From: Nocardia alba NBRC 108234
GTDB taxonomy: Bacteria; Actinomycetota; Actinomycetes; Mycobacteriales; Mycobacteriaceae
Length of the DNA: 64,000 nucleotides
Direction: 5' to 3'
Assembly (NCBI RefSeq): GCF_001612665.1
Contig: NZ_BDAX01000035.1
Span: 44,736 to 108,735 of the forward strand
Shown piece after piece: positions 48,001-56,338 of the stretch (positions are counted from its first letter, which is position 1; every line of letters starts with the position of its first letter). The position numbers were made by a program, and so were the translations under genes. The notes beneath the pieces were generated by a model. The model ran no database searches, was not told where the DNA came from, and worked only from the letters and a program-made list of their open reading frames with translations.

Positions 48001-49295
48001 GAGACGACGACGGCGTCACCGCGCGGATCCCGGTGGAACAACTCGCGCACGTGCGCGCGGTCGGCTTCGACTGGCTGGTGCCGGGGATGCGCGAGGAACT
48101 GGCCGCCGCGTTCATCAAAACGCTCCCGAAAACCTTGCGGCGCGCGGTCGTTCCCGCACCGGACTTCGCGTCGGCGGCGTTACGCGGGCTGACCCCGCGC
48201 GCCGAACCGCTGCGCACGGGACTGTCGCGGGAGCTGTCGCGACTGGGTTCGGTGACCATCACCGCCGACGATCTCTCCCCCACGGCGCTGCCCGATCACC
48301 TGCGGATGACCTTCGCCGCTGTCGATCGCGACGGCAAGGTACTCGCCAAGAGCAAGAGCCTGCCGCAGCTGAAAGCACAACTGGCCGAACAGGTTTCGGC
48401 GTCGGTGGCCCGCGCCACCGCCGGTGCCGAACGCGCGCCCGCGACAGTGTGGACCTCGGAGTCCCTCGGTTCGGTTGCGCCGACCGTGAGCCGCGAAGTC
48501 GCCGGTCAGACAGTGACCGGCTATCCGGCGCTCGTTCCCGAGGGCGAAGGGGTGGCGGTGCGGGTGCTCAGCTCACCGGGAGAACAGGCCGCCGCGATGC
48601 GGGCCGGTGTGCGCACCCTGCTCCTGGCCGCGATCCCCACCTCGACCCGGGCGGTCACCGCCGGACTGCCCGCTCGCGATCGACTGGCACTGAGTCAGAA
48701 CCCCGACGGCTCCCTGGACAAGCTGGTCGAGGACTGCCGCAGCGCCGCCGCCGACGAACTGATCGCCAAGGCGGGCGGCCCGGTTCGCTCGCCGCAGGAG
48801 TTCGACGCGCTGGTGGCCGCCGTCCGCCCGCAGCTGTCGACGGCGGTCGTCGCGTTGATCCGTACCGTCGTGCCCGTGCTGGCCGCCGCCCAGCAGGCGC
48901 GGGCCGCGCTGGCCGACACCCTCGAAGCCGATATCGCCGACGATGTGCGTCAGCAGCTCGACGACCTGCTGTTTCCCGGATTCGTCGCCGAATGGGGCCG
49001 GGTGCGGCTACGCGAACTCCCACGCTACCTGCTCGCCGCGGCCCACCGCCTGGAAGCACTGCCGGGGTCGGCGGTGCGTGACCGGCAGGCGATGGTCGAG
49101 GTGGACCGGATGCTCACCGCCTACGACAAGCTCGTTGGCGCGCTGCCCCCGGCGCGCAAGAACGCGCGCGAGGTCACCGAGATCTGGTGGATGATCGAGG
49201 AACTGCGCGTCAGCCTGTTCGCCCAGAAGCTGGGCACGCCGTATCCGGTGTCGGCCAAGCGCATCGAGAAGGCGATCGGCTCGATCCGACGCTGA
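45009..49295 (+). CDS. hrpA: ATP-dependent RNA helicase HrpA (DEAH box, DUF3418 C-terminus)
   Basis: 1,428 residues from ATG 45009 (GGTAGG upstream); the open frame runs back to 43626 but that part is arginine/histidine-rich shadow of the aminotransferase. Walker A GETGSGKTT is near residue 92, DEAH near 190, motif III SATI near 222 and motif VI QRSGRCGRV near 400. Then come ratchet and OB-fold parts and the long HrpA-specific C-terminal region (DUF3418), ending KRIEKAIGSIRR. Residues about 670-725 are an inserted 7-residue tandem repeat. HrpA resolves stalled or collided ribosomes on mRNA in E. coli; the same role is likely here. Confidence 0.92.
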   Translation: MTRTASTGTRALRTRLAEVSLRDEHRLQRKLDRARPDDLPALEAEIATAATRVANRRAALPQITYPEQLPVSARRDDIAAAIAANQVVIVAGETGSGKTTQIPKICLELGRGIRGTIGHTQPRRLAARTVAERIADELGGELGDVIGYTVRFTDQASDRTLVKLMTDGILLAEIQRDRMLRRYDTIIIDEAHERSLNIDFLLGYLKQLLPRRPDLKVIITSATIDPELFARHFADANGTPAPIVEVSGRSYPVELRYRPLSLELPGSDEDEDTRVVDRDPTDAIADGVVELFAEGDGDVLVFLSGEREIRDTADALRDLKLPRTEIVPLYARLSAAEQHRVFAPHTGRRVVLATNVAETSLTVPGIRYVIDPGTARISRYSMRTKVQRLPIEEVSQASARQRSGRCGRVADGICIRLYSEDDFEARPAFTEPEILRTNLAAVILQMTALGLGDIESFPFVEAPDRRAIRDGIALLEELGALAHGSTKSVDGDTDSGKHLTLTPIGREMAQLPVDPRMARMLVEAQRNGCLDEVLIIVAALSIQDVRERPVEHQQAADAQHARFVVEGSDFLAYLRLWDYLTEQRKSLSSNQFRRMCRDEFLHYLRIREWQDLHGQLRTIARGMGWNDPGARANSEHEAPASGAGRSAAGEGSRQGGQPRRSRGRGPDVGQRGKDGPQRGNDAAQHGDNPAQRGTEPAQRENNTAQRGNDGARRGNEPAQRGRQSGRAAVKSLRASSDSADEDAMPWPSAQIHQSLLAGMLSHIGVREAESREFLGARNAKFMIFPGSSLAKKAPRWVMAAELVETSRLWGRIAAKVEPEWAERLAGDLVKRTYSEPHWSAKRGSARAYERATLYGVPLVTGRPVDFGRIDPEQSRELFLRHALVQGEWQTRHGFFARNRALIDDVADLEHRARRRDILVDDEVLFEFYDKRIPADIVSVRHFDSWWRKTERADPALLDFSTDTVVNAGVAALDPTDFPDAWRQGELSFPLTYQFEPGRDDDGVTARIPVEQLAHVRAVGFDWLVPGMREELAAAFIKTLPKTLRRAVVPAPDFASAALRGLTPRAEPLRTGLSRELSRLGSVTITADDLSPTALPDHLRMTFAAVDRDGKVLAKSKSLPQLKAQLAEQVSASVARATAGAERAPATVWTSESLGSVAPTVSREVAGQTVTGYPALVPEGEGVAVRVLSSPGEQAAAMRAGVRTLLLAAIPTSTRAVTAGLPARDRLALSQNPDGSLDKLVEDCRSAAADELIAKAGGPVRSPQEFDALVAAVRPQLSTAVVALIRTVVPVLAAAQQARAALADTLEADIADDVRQQLDDLLFPGFVAEWGRVRLRELPRYLLAAAHRLEALPGSAVRDRQAMVEVDRMLTAYDKLVGALPPARKNAREVTEIWWMIEELRVSLFAQKLGTPYPVSAKRIEKAIGSIRR
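47016..47183 (+). repeat. Eight 21-bp tandem units inside hrpA
   Basis: Eight in-frame units of 21 bp encode 7-residue repeats close to QRGNDPA (QRGKDGP, QRGNDAA, QHGDNPA, QRGTEPA and so on). It is a polar, disordered insert between the HrpA core and the C-terminal region. No frame is broken. Confidence 0.85.
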
Positions 49296-49316
49296 CCGGC
49301 GCGGCAGGGACGTGGA

Positions 49317-49781
49317 TCAGTCGACCGCGGCGGCCGCGCGAGCAGCCCGCATCTCGGTGATCTCGCGTTCGAAATCGGCTGCGCTCGTGAAGGATCGGTA
49401 CACCGAGGCGAAGCGTAGATAGGCCACCTCGTCGAGGTCGCGCAGGGGGCCGAGGATGGCGAGGCCGACCTCGTGACTCGGCACCTCCGGAGATCCCTTG
49501 GCGCGCACCGCGTCTTCGACCTGCTGGGCGAGCAGGTTCAGGGCGTCGTCGTCGACCTCGCGGCCCTGGCAGGCTCGGCGCACACCGACGATCACCTTCT
49601 CCCGGCTGAACGGCTCGGTCACGCCACTGCGCTTGACCACCGACAGGACCGCGGTCTCGACGGTGGTGAATCGGCGGGCGCAGCTCGGGCAGGAACGACG
49701 ACGGCGGATCGCCGTACCCTCCTCGGCTTCCCGCGAGTCGACGACGCGCGAGTCGGGGTGTCGGCAGTACGGGCAATGCAT
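49317..49781 (-). CDS. nrdR: Ribonucleotide reductase regulator NrdR
   Basis: 154 residues from ATG 49781 (GAAGGAA upstream). The N-terminal zinc ribbon uses CPYC at 3 and 6 and CPSC at 31 and 34. The ATP-cone follows, with VVKRSGVTEPFSREKV, and FASVYRSF near residue 125. The protein binds ATP or dATP and represses nrd promoters at paired NrdR boxes. It is followed by the stop of hrpA convergently (21 nt). Its place next to lexA matches Rv2718c. Confidence 0.96.
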   Translation of the reverse strand: MHCPYCRHPDSRVVDSREAEEGTAIRRRRSCPSCARRFTTVETAVLSVVKRSGVTEPFSREKVIVGVRRACQGREVDDDALNLLAQQVEDAVRAKGSPEVPSHEVGLAILGPLRDLDEVAYLRFASVYRSFTSAADFEREITEMRAARAAAAVD

Positions 49782-49838
49782 CCGAGGGTTCCTTCGTCGA
49801 TGCGCATTTCTATTCCATGGCTCTTGACAGGATACCGG

Positions 49839-51065
49839 TCAGGATGGCACAAGCTGCCACTGCGTGGTCAGGTCCGCGATGATGTCGGGAAGTCGGGCGA
49901 GCATCCGGCCCCGGTCGAGTTTGACGGCGAACGGTTCGCGATACACCGTCGCCGCGCGTGCCGCGTCGGTCGCGAGCTCGAGATGGCGCGGCAGCAGGTC
50001 GGCGGTGATGTAATCCCAGCGAGATTCGCGGTCGGCCCAATTGAACGCGGGCAGCGGCGTCCGCAGGCCGAGCGGACGCCCCGCGGCGACCGGCGACCAC
50101 ACCGTGACCGGGGCGTACACGCCGGGAGCGCGGGTACCGGGGACGGCGGGCTTGCCCGCGACCGTGGTGACATAGGTGAGCACTCGCCCCATGCCGCCGC
50201 GACCGCGTGCGGTCGCGTCCCACTGGTCGGCGACGATCTGGTTCTGTTCCCGATCGGCCATGGCGACCAGCGCGGCGGCGCGGCCCGCTTCGGTGCCGCC
50301 GTCGATCCCCGTCCACGCCGCCCGCATGCCGTCGTCGAGCAGGCCGGCCGCGTGCATCTCGTCGATGCCCGCCATCCCGTCGGCGAGGTAGGCCTCGTGC
50401 ATGGGAACCAGGTCGATGAAGATGTGTTTCTGCATGATCGCCAGCCGCGTCTGATACCAGGCGAGGTCGGCGGCGGTCAGACTGGGGGCGCGGACGGCCA
50501 GGTCGGTGATATCGGCCGGGACGCCGGTGCGCAGTTCCGGCGGGGTGGCACCCAGCAGGTCGGCGACGACGTTGCCCAGTTCGTGTATCCCGCCGACGGA
50601 CACCACGCCGCCGATATCGCCGACGTCGAAGAAGCCGGCGGCGAAGGACGCGCCCGCGATGCCCGCCATGCCCGCCCAGTAGAGATCGGAGCGCGTGGCG
50701 GCGAGGCGGAAGTAGTTCACATACACCTGGCTGAAGGTGGTGGAATTGGCCGCGACGCCGCGCTCGGGTGCCCAGGCGTCGAGGTCGATCGCGGCGTTGT
50801 CGGTAGCCACGACGAGCCAGTACTGGTGCAGCAGCGTCGCGTACCGCGTGGGGTCGATGCCGTCCGCACGGGCCTGGGTCAGCGCGTCGCGCAGCGGTTG
50901 CCGCGTCGAGGGCAGCTCCGGGTGCAGACCGCCGCCGTATTCGCCGTCACCGTTGAGCGTGGGCAGGTCGAGGTAGGCGAGGTAGGCGGGAGCCGCGTGC
51001 GCGGCGGGAGCCAGTAGCGCACCGAGCAGTACAACGAGCAGTACAACGATCGAGCAGCGGCGCAC
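49839..51065 (-). CDS. Secreted protein of unknown function
   Basis: 408 residues from GTG 51065, chosen because GAGG precedes it and because the protein then starts with a signal peptide (VRRCSIVVLLVVLLGALLAPAAHA, cut after AHA). The mature part is well mixed. It has QVYVNYFRLAATRSDLYWAGMAG, a Gly-rich hydrophobic stretch (GASFAAGFFDVGDIGGVVSVGG), DLVPMHEAYLADG and MADREQNQIVADQWD, then a Pro/Arg-rich and Trp-containing end. I do not recognise a named family. It is probably exported and soluble. It sits between nrdR and the ChiZ-position gene. Confidence 0.65.
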   Translation of the reverse strand: MRRCSIVVLLVVLLGALLAPAAHAAPAYLAYLDLPTLNGDGEYGGGLHPELPSTRQPLRDALTQARADGIDPTRYATLLHQYWLVVATDNAAIDLDAWAPERGVAANSTTFSQVYVNYFRLAATRSDLYWAGMAGIAGASFAAGFFDVGDIGGVVSVGGIHELGNVVADLLGATPPELRTGVPADITDLAVRAPSLTAADLAWYQTRLAIMQKHIFIDLVPMHEAYLADGMAGIDEMHAAGLLDDGMRAAWTGIDGGTEAGRAAALVAMADREQNQIVADQWDATARGRGGMGRVLTYVTTVAGKPAVPGTRAPGVYAPVTVWSPVAAGRPLGLRTPLPAFNWADRESRWDYITADLLPRHLELATDAARAATVYREPFAVKLDRGRMLARLPDIIADLTTQWQLVPS

Positions 51066-51225
51066 CGAAACCTCACATCCGAGTTCGATCGGGGCACCGC
51101 CCCGATTCAGGATGCCCGTCACCGTAGCAACGTGTTCTAGTTTCAGGACGCGATTCGTCGATACCGCCGATCTGCCGTACTTCCGGCAGCGCCGCGAAAA
51201 TATTGTCCGCGCAGCGATATTCGAC

Positions 51226-51918
51226 TCATCGCCCCGGGGTGAGCTGCGTACCGAACCCCGCCTGCCCGGAAATGCCAGGGGTGGTCGAGTCGACCCGGTC
51301 GACGAAACCGCCCGCACGCACATGCGCCAGCCCGAGGAAAGCCACGACGATCAGCGCGGTCATCAGCGCCGTGACGGCCAGCGCGGCCAATCCGACCTTG
51401 GCCTGCTCTACCCGGCGCAGCGGATGGACGCCTCGCGCACGTCCCGCGCGCACGGGACCGCGGGCGTAGAGCGAGAGTTCACTGCGCGGCGCGTGGTGCC
51501 GCGGACCGCGATCGGCCGGCGGCCGTACGAGGTCGCGGGTTCGGTGCGCAGGCGTGGCGCGGGGCACGGTGGCGAAGGCGAGATCGAGTTCGGCGTCGGT
51601 GAGTTCGATCCGCCGGGGGGCGCGGACGATGTCGCCCGGTTCGACAACGGGCAGGGCGTTCGCGGGCGCGCTCAGGACGCCGGATCGAACGATACTGCGC
51701 ACGATTTCCGCCGGCGCGTGCGTAGGAGCGGGCCGAGGCGGGGCCGGTAGTGAGATGGACTCGGTCGACGACGCTTCGGCGGCGTGCCGTTCGGCGCCCG
51801 CCCGCCGCGGCATCGCCGATCGGACCACCGCGAAAGGACGTGGGGCGCGGGCGGTCCGGCGCCGACGGAGCATCGGCTCCGGCTCGTCGGTACGCAGGGC
51901 GCTGGTTGCTGTGCTCAT
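51226..51918 (-). CDS. Membrane protein at the chiZ (Rv2719c) position, without a LysM domain
   Basis: 230 residues from ATG 51918, set by GGAGG 7 nt upstream. The first about 190 residues are Arg/Pro/Ala-rich and probably disordered. One membrane segment (VGLAALAVTALMTALIVVAFLGL) follows near residue 185-208, then a short outer tail ending TQLTPGR. In M. tuberculosis the gene divergent from lexA (Rv2719c, ChiZ) has a membrane segment plus a LysM domain and blocks division under SOS. Here the tail is only about 27 residues and carries no LysM. The location, topology and shared LexA-type sites suggest a reduced relative, but that is inference. Confidence 0.65.
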   Translation of the reverse strand: MSTATSALRTDEPEPMLRRRRTARAPRPFAVVRSAMPRRAGAERHAAEASSTESISLPAPPRPAPTHAPAEIVRSIVRSGVLSAPANALPVVEPGDIVRAPRRIELTDAELDLAFATVPRATPAHRTRDLVRPPADRGPRHHAPRSELSLYARGPVRAGRARGVHPLRRVEQAKVGLAALAVTALMTALIVVAFLGLAHVRAGGFVDRVDSTTPGISGQAGFGTQLTPGR

Positions 51919-51992
51919 CGGAAGAACCTCCGGGGTGGTGTACTCCACTGCTGCGAGAAAGTGCTGATGAGGCGGCAATGCCTCCCGGTATT

Positions 51993-52006
51993 CGAACACC
52001 TGTGCG
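51993..52006. promoter_or_regulatory. LexA-box-like site 1
   Basis: CGAACACCTGTGCG matches the actinobacterial SOS consensus CGAAC-N4-GTTCG except for one base in the right arm. It is nearest to the divergent membrane-protein gene. Confidence 0.45.
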
Positions 52007-52022
52007 ATGAACTGATGTTCGA
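52007..52022. promoter_or_regulatory. LexA-box-like site 2
   Basis: ATGAACTGATGTTCGA has GAAC-N4-GTTC as a perfect palindrome and misses the CGAAC-N4-GTTCG consensus by one base. Confidence 0.6.
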
Positions 52023-52070
52023 TTTCTACCAGATCCCCGAGCTGCTGTCAGCACGAAACGCCCGACATGC

Positions 52071-52086
52071 TCGAACAGATGTTTGA
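52071..52086. promoter_or_regulatory. LexA-box-like site 3 (lexA autoregulation)
   Basis: TCGAACAGATGTTTGA differs from TCGAAC-N4-GTTCGA at one base and lies 64 bp before the lexA GTG, where LexA would bind its own promoter. Confidence 0.7.
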
Positions 52087-52149
52087 TAGTTCGGCGTGGC
52101 ACGACTAGCCTCGAGATGGCGAATTCGACAACTGGAAGGGCGGGACACG

Positions 52150-52863
52150 GTGACCCACACAGACGACACGGGTGACGAAAGCGGCACCGGCACCGTCACA
52201 TCGGGATCCGGAACGGATCTCACCGTGCGTCAACGCACGGTCCTCGATGTCATCCGTTCCTCGGTGACCGAACGCGGCTATCCGCCCAGCATCCGCGAGA
52301 TCGGCGACGCCGTCGGTCTCACCTCCACCTCCTCGGTGGCCCATCAACTGCGCGCCCTGGAACGCAAGGGCTACCTGCGCCGGGATCCGAATCGACCGCG
52401 CGCGGTGAATGTTCGCGGGCTCGACGAGGCGGTCCACTCGGTCACCGCACTGCCGCAGCAGACCGACGAGGTCGACCCGAGCCGCCCGACACCGACGTTC
52501 GTCCCCGTCCTCGGCCGGATCGCCGCCGGTGGCCCGATCCTGGCCGAGCAGGCCGTGGAAGACGTGTTCCCGCTGCCGCGCGAACTCGTCGGCGAGGGTT
52601 CGCTGTTCCTGCTCAAGGTCGTCGGCCAGTCGATGATCGACGCGGCCATCTGCGACGGCGACTTCGTGGTGGTGCGCCAGCAGAACGTCGCCGAGGGTGG
52701 CGACATCGTCGCCGCGATGATCGACGGCGAGGCCACCGTGAAGACCTTCAAGCGCAGCGGCAAGGACGTGTGGCTGATGCCGCACAACCCGCACTTCGAA
52801 CCCATCCCCGGCAACGACGCGCAAATTCTGGGCAAGGTCGTCACTGTGATCCGCAAGGTCTAG
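52150..52863 (+). CDS. lexA: SOS repressor LexA
   Basis: 237 residues from GTG 52150, close to mycobacterial LexA; a frame from 52096 overlaps the promoter. The winged helix covers PPSIREIGDAVGLTSTSSVAHQLRAL. The self-cleavage site is the Ala-Gly in RIAAGG near residue 124-128; the catalytic dyad is Ser in GQSMID near 162 and Lys in TVKTFK near 199. RecA filaments trigger cleavage after DNA damage and the SOS genes are released. Three LexA-type sites lie upstream. It overlaps the convergent pirin gene by 4 nt. Confidence 0.97.
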   Translation: MTHTDDTGDESGTGTVTSGSGTDLTVRQRTVLDVIRSSVTERGYPPSIREIGDAVGLTSTSSVAHQLRALERKGYLRRDPNRPRAVNVRGLDEAVHSVTALPQQTDEVDPSRPTPTFVPVLGRIAAGGPILAEQAVEDVFPLPRELVGEGSLFLLKVVGQSMIDAAICDGDFVVVRQQNVAEGGDIVAAMIDGEATVKTFKRSGKDVWLMPHNPHFEPIPGNDAQILGKVVTVIRKV

Positions 52864-53606
52864 CGGCGCGCGGTCTCGGTCATCTCCCAGATCAGCAGCT
52901 CGACGGCGGTCAGCGCGGTGACGCGGTGGCCGCCGGTGGCGGTGAGGCGGACGGCGTCGCCCTGCTCCAGGGTGCCGTAGCCCTCGTAGTCGGCGGTGCC
53001 GCGCGCGAGGAAGACGTGACCGTAGGGCGCGTCGGGGACCGTGATCGTGCGCCCCGGGTCCAGCCGCGCGACATGGAAGGCGGCATGACGATTGCCGATG
53101 CCGATCGCTGCCTCGCCCCGATGGCGCGGCAGCCCGGATGCCACCGCCACGAGCGCGTTGCGGGCGAGTTCACCTTCGATATCGAGTTCCTGATAACTCG
53201 GGGCGAGGCCCGTCGTGTCCGGCGGGATCCACATCTGCACCACATGCAGGCGTTCCTTCTCCCGGTAGCCCGCCCCGTTGCGCTCCGAATGCAGGATGCC
53301 CGTGCCCGCGCTCATCCGTTGCGCGAGGCCGGGACGGATGAGGCCCGAGTGTCCGGCCGAATCCTGGTGCACCACGGTGCCCTCCAGTACCCAGGTGAGG
53401 ATCTCGGTATCGCGGTGCTGATGGGTATCGAAACCCTCGCCGGGGTCGACGATGTCCTCGTTGTGCACGAGCAGCAGCCCGTGCGCGTGGTCCTCGAGCA
53501 CGAAGTTGCCGGTGACCGGGAACGACTGGCGCGAGTCGAGCCATTCGTTGCGCCAGCGCCTGCGGTCGGCGCCGGGCACGACCTGGACGTGTTCGGTCAC
53601 GGTCAT
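52860..53606 (-). CDS. Pirin-family bicupin
   Basis: 248 residues from ATG 53606 (GAGAGGGTGG upstream); a frame to 53687 is open but lacks support. The N-terminal cupin holds the metal site in GFDTHQHRDTEILTWVLEG, with further ligands from SAGTGILHSE. The second cupin is weaker. YhhW-like pirins oxidise flavonoids such as quercetin in vitro; the cellular role in actinobacteria is unknown. The gene is convergent with lexA, sharing its last 4 nt. Confidence 0.88.
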   Translation of the reverse strand: MTVTEHVQVVPGADRRRWRNEWLDSRQSFPVTGNFVLEDHAHGLLLVHNEDIVDPGEGFDTHQHRDTEILTWVLEGTVVHQDSAGHSGLIRPGLAQRMSAGTGILHSERNGAGYREKERLHVVQMWIPPDTTGLAPSYQELDIEGELARNALVAVASGLPRHRGEAAIGIGNRHAAFHVARLDPGRTITVPDAPYGHVFLARGTADYEGYGTLEQGDAVRLTATGGHRVTALTAVELLIWEMTETARR

Positions 53607-53720
53607 CGCCACCCTCTCATTATCCGGACCCTGGTCCGCATAACTGGGTAACGGAATCGGCGCCGCGCGCATTCCGCACCCCCACAAGTGCGGCTGTCGG
53701 CGCCGATCAGGCGATGGCGG

Positions 53721-54644
53721 TCACCAGGGCAGCGCGTCGCGCAGGCGGCCGACCAGCGTGCGGCCGCGGTCGCGGTCACGCTCGTTGAACAGGAACTGCA
53801 GTTCCTCCTCCAGCCCCTTACGCACCACATCCCGCAGATCGGCGGACGCGCCGTCGAGATCGTCGGCCTCCAGCCACGGCGTGGGGTCGATCGGCGCGCC
53901 CGCCGAGAAGTAGAACCGCTCGGGGCGGGGCAACGGCGTCGGACCGACGCCCTTCACCAGCGGCGGGCTCAGCTCAGGATTGATGCCGAGCAGGCGGCAG
54001 GTCCAGCGCAGCGGCGACATCACCGGGTGCTGGCCGTCGAAGACGATGTCGTAGGCATCGTCGATACCGATCATCGCCAGCGGCACGATCGGCACGCCCG
54101 CCTGGATCGCCATCCGCGCGAAACCCGTGCGACCCTCCCACTTCAGCTCGTACTTCTCGCCGGCGCGGCGGATCGCCTCACGGCCGCCCCCGGGGAACAC
54201 CACCACCGCTTCCCCTCGCTCGAGCAGCGCGAGGCAGTTCGAGCGCGTGCCGCGGACCACGCCGAAATGATGCAGGAAATCCCGCACGCCGGGCACCATC
54301 AGCACGTGCTCGGCCAGGCCGCGCACCAGCCTGCCGCGCACGCGCAGGATCTCCGGCAGGAGCAGTGGCGCATCGATCGCGCCGAGCAGATTGTGGTTGG
54401 CCACGATCAGCACCGGTCCCTGCGCCGGAATATTCTCCAGACCGTAGAACTTCGGACTCGTCCACGCCCGCAGCGGCGCGAGTACCGCCTCGAACGCGCG
54501 GATATCGCCCGCACTGGGCGCCGGACTCAGCGGCGCTCCGTCCGAGAGAACAGGGTCCGAGAGAACAGGGTCCGAGAGAACAGGGGCGCCCACCGCGACC
54601 CCGTTCCCCGTCCCATCGTTGTTACCTTGATGGTCGTTCGACAT
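53721..54644 (-). CDS. Lysophospholipid acyltransferase-like protein
   Basis: 307 residues from ATG 54644, set by GGAGGG 4 nt upstream; a frame to 54716 is open. The acyltransferase core runs from FYGLENIPAQGPVLIVANHNLLGAID, where His and Asp match the family's HX(n)D motif, through VRGTRSNCLALLERGEAVVVFPGGGREA to GFARMAIQAGVPIVPLAMIGIDDAYD. This arrangement resembles the TMEM68/diacylglycerol-acyltransferase-like branch. It probably uses acyl-CoA to acylate a lipid at the membrane. The N-terminus carries a 5-residue triple repeat (PVLSD). It starts 97 nt after the hflX stop on the same strand. Confidence 0.8.
   Translation of the reverse strand: MSNDHQGNNDGTGNGVAVGAPVLSDPVLSDPVLSDGAPLSPAPSAGDIRAFEAVLAPLRAWTSPKFYGLENIPAQGPVLIVANHNLLGAIDAPLLLPEILRVRGRLVRGLAEHVLMVPGVRDFLHHFGVVRGTRSNCLALLERGEAVVVFPGGGREAIRRAGEKYELKWEGRTGFARMAIQAGVPIVPLAMIGIDDAYDIVFDGQHPVMSPLRWTCRLLGINPELSPPLVKGVGPTPLPRPERFYFSAGAPIDPTPWLEADDLDGASADLRDVVRKGLEEELQFLFNERDRDRGRTLVGRLRDALPW
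54541..54585 (-). repeat. Three 15-bp tandem units in the acyltransferase gene
   Basis: Three exact copies of a 15-bp unit (TCCGAGAGAACAGGG on the plus strand) encode PVLSD three times near residue 20-35. Perfect identity suggests a recent expansion. Confidence 0.9.
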
Positions 54645-54741
54645 AACACCCTCCTGCTGTCGATATTCGACCATAGCGTCCGAAAATCCCTGTGTCGCAT
54701 CGGCATTTGTCCGCAACCAGCGGGCAAATCAGCGAAAAAGA

Positions 54742-56295
54742 TCAGTTCAGCACCGGCTCCGCGGGGCCGGAATGCGCGTACTCGGACAGGGCCGCGGCCA
54801 AGGCGTGCGGCACGCGCGCGCGAACCCGGGTACCACCCTCCTCGTGCTCGGCGGTGACGATCCGGCCGTCCGCGTGGATGCGGGCGAGCAGGTCGCCACG
54901 GCTGTAGGGCAACAGCACGCTGATGTCGACATCGAGTCCACCGAGTACCTCCGAGAGCCGCTCGCGCAACTCCTCCACGCCCGCGCCGGTCTGCGCGGAC
55001 ACGAAGGCCGCCTGCGACAGCAGGCCCCGCAACCGGGTGAGCTCGTTGGGGTCCGCGGCGTCGATCTTGTTGACCACCAGCAGCTCCGGCGGCGCGGGCG
55101 TGCCCTGCTCCCTGATCACGTCGGTGATCACCTCGCGCACCGCCCTGATCTGTTCCAGCGGCAACGGATCGGCGCCGTCGACGACATGCAGCAGCAGATC
55201 GGCGCCGGTGACCTCTTCCAGGGTCGAACGGAAGGCCTCGACCAGCTGGGTCGGCAGGTGGCGGACGAAGCCGACGGTGTCGGTGAACACCATCTCGCGA
55301 CCGTCGTCGAGCGCGGCCCGGCGGGTGGTCGGGTCCAGGGTGGCGAACAGCGCGTCCTGCACGAGCAAGCCCGCGCCGGTGAGCGCGTTCATCAGACTGG
55401 ATTTGCCCGCGTTGGTGTAGCCGACGATCGCGATCGAGGGCACTCCGCTCTCATTGCGACGCGCGCGCATCGTGTCGCGGGCGGTCTTCATCTCCCGGAT
55501 CTCGCGACGCAGTTTGGCCATCCGCTCGCGAATCCGGCGGCGATCGGTTTCGATCTTGGTCTCACCGGGACCTCGGGTGCCGACGCCGCCGCCGGCGCCA
55601 CCCGCCCGGCCACCGGCCTGACGCGACATCGACTCACCCCAGCCACGCAGGCGAGGCAGCATGTACTCCATCTGCGCCAGCGCGACCTGGGCCTTGCCCT
55701 CGCGCGAGGTGGCGTGCTGGGCGAAGATGTCGAGGATCAGCGCGGTGCGGTCGATGACCTTCACCTTGACGACCTTCTCCAGCGCGGTGAGCTGCGCCGG
55801 GGTGAGTTCACCGTCGCAGATCACCGTGTCGGCGCCGCTGTCGAGAACGACCGTGCGCAGCTCCTCGGCCTTGCCGGAGCCGATATAGGTGGCCGGATCG
55901 GGCTTGTCGCGGCGCTGGATCAGCGCCTCGAGGACCTCCGAGCCCGCCGTCTCCGCGAGCGCGGCCAGCTCGACCATGCTCGCGTCGGCCTGGGCCACAC
56001 TGCCCGTGGTCCAGACACCGACCAGTACCACGCGCTCGAGGCGCAGCTGCCGGTACTCGACCTCGGTGATATCGGTGAGTTCGGTGGACAGACCGGCGAC
56101 ACGGCGCAGCGACGTGCGCTCGTCGAGCTGCATCTCGCCGACCGTCGGATCGGCCGCCCAACCGGGCTGTTTCATGCGGGCCGCGTGGCGGGCCAGCGCG
56201 TCATCGACGTCGCCGCGATCGGCGGTGACATCGGGATCGGCCGCGGTGGTGTGCTCGGCCGATGTGGTTTCTGTGGGTTCTACTGGTTTCGTCAT
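54742..56295 (-). CDS. hflX: GTPase HflX
   Basis: 517 residues from ATG 56295; the frame runs to 56502 but that is shadow of dapF. The HflX N-terminal domain covers about 80-230, then the family signature RGPGETKIETDRR and a coiled linker. The G domain starts near residue 290: G1 GYTNAGKSS, G3 DTVGF and G4 NKID are seen. HflX binds the 50S subunit and splits stalled ribosomes, including after heat or antibiotic stress. It is next after dapF (43 nt) in the miaA-TrmH-dapF-hflX run. Confidence 0.95.
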   Translation of the reverse strand: MTKPVEPTETTSAEHTTAADPDVTADRGDVDDALARHAARMKQPGWAADPTVGEMQLDERTSLRRVAGLSTELTDITEVEYRQLRLERVVLVGVWTTGSVAQADASMVELAALAETAGSEVLEALIQRRDKPDPATYIGSGKAEELRTVVLDSGADTVICDGELTPAQLTALEKVVKVKVIDRTALILDIFAQHATSREGKAQVALAQMEYMLPRLRGWGESMSRQAGGRAGGAGGGVGTRGPGETKIETDRRRIRERMAKLRREIREMKTARDTMRARRNESGVPSIAIVGYTNAGKSSLMNALTGAGLLVQDALFATLDPTTRRAALDDGREMVFTDTVGFVRHLPTQLVEAFRSTLEEVTGADLLLHVVDGADPLPLEQIRAVREVITDVIREQGTPAPPELLVVNKIDAADPNELTRLRGLLSQAAFVSAQTGAGVEELRERLSEVLGGLDVDISVLLPYSRGDLLARIHADGRIVTAEHEEGGTRVRARVPHALAAALSEYAHSGPAEPVLN

Positions 56296-56338
56296 ACGCT
56301 CTCCATGCTGCCACGTCCGGGTGACAGCGTGCACGGGG

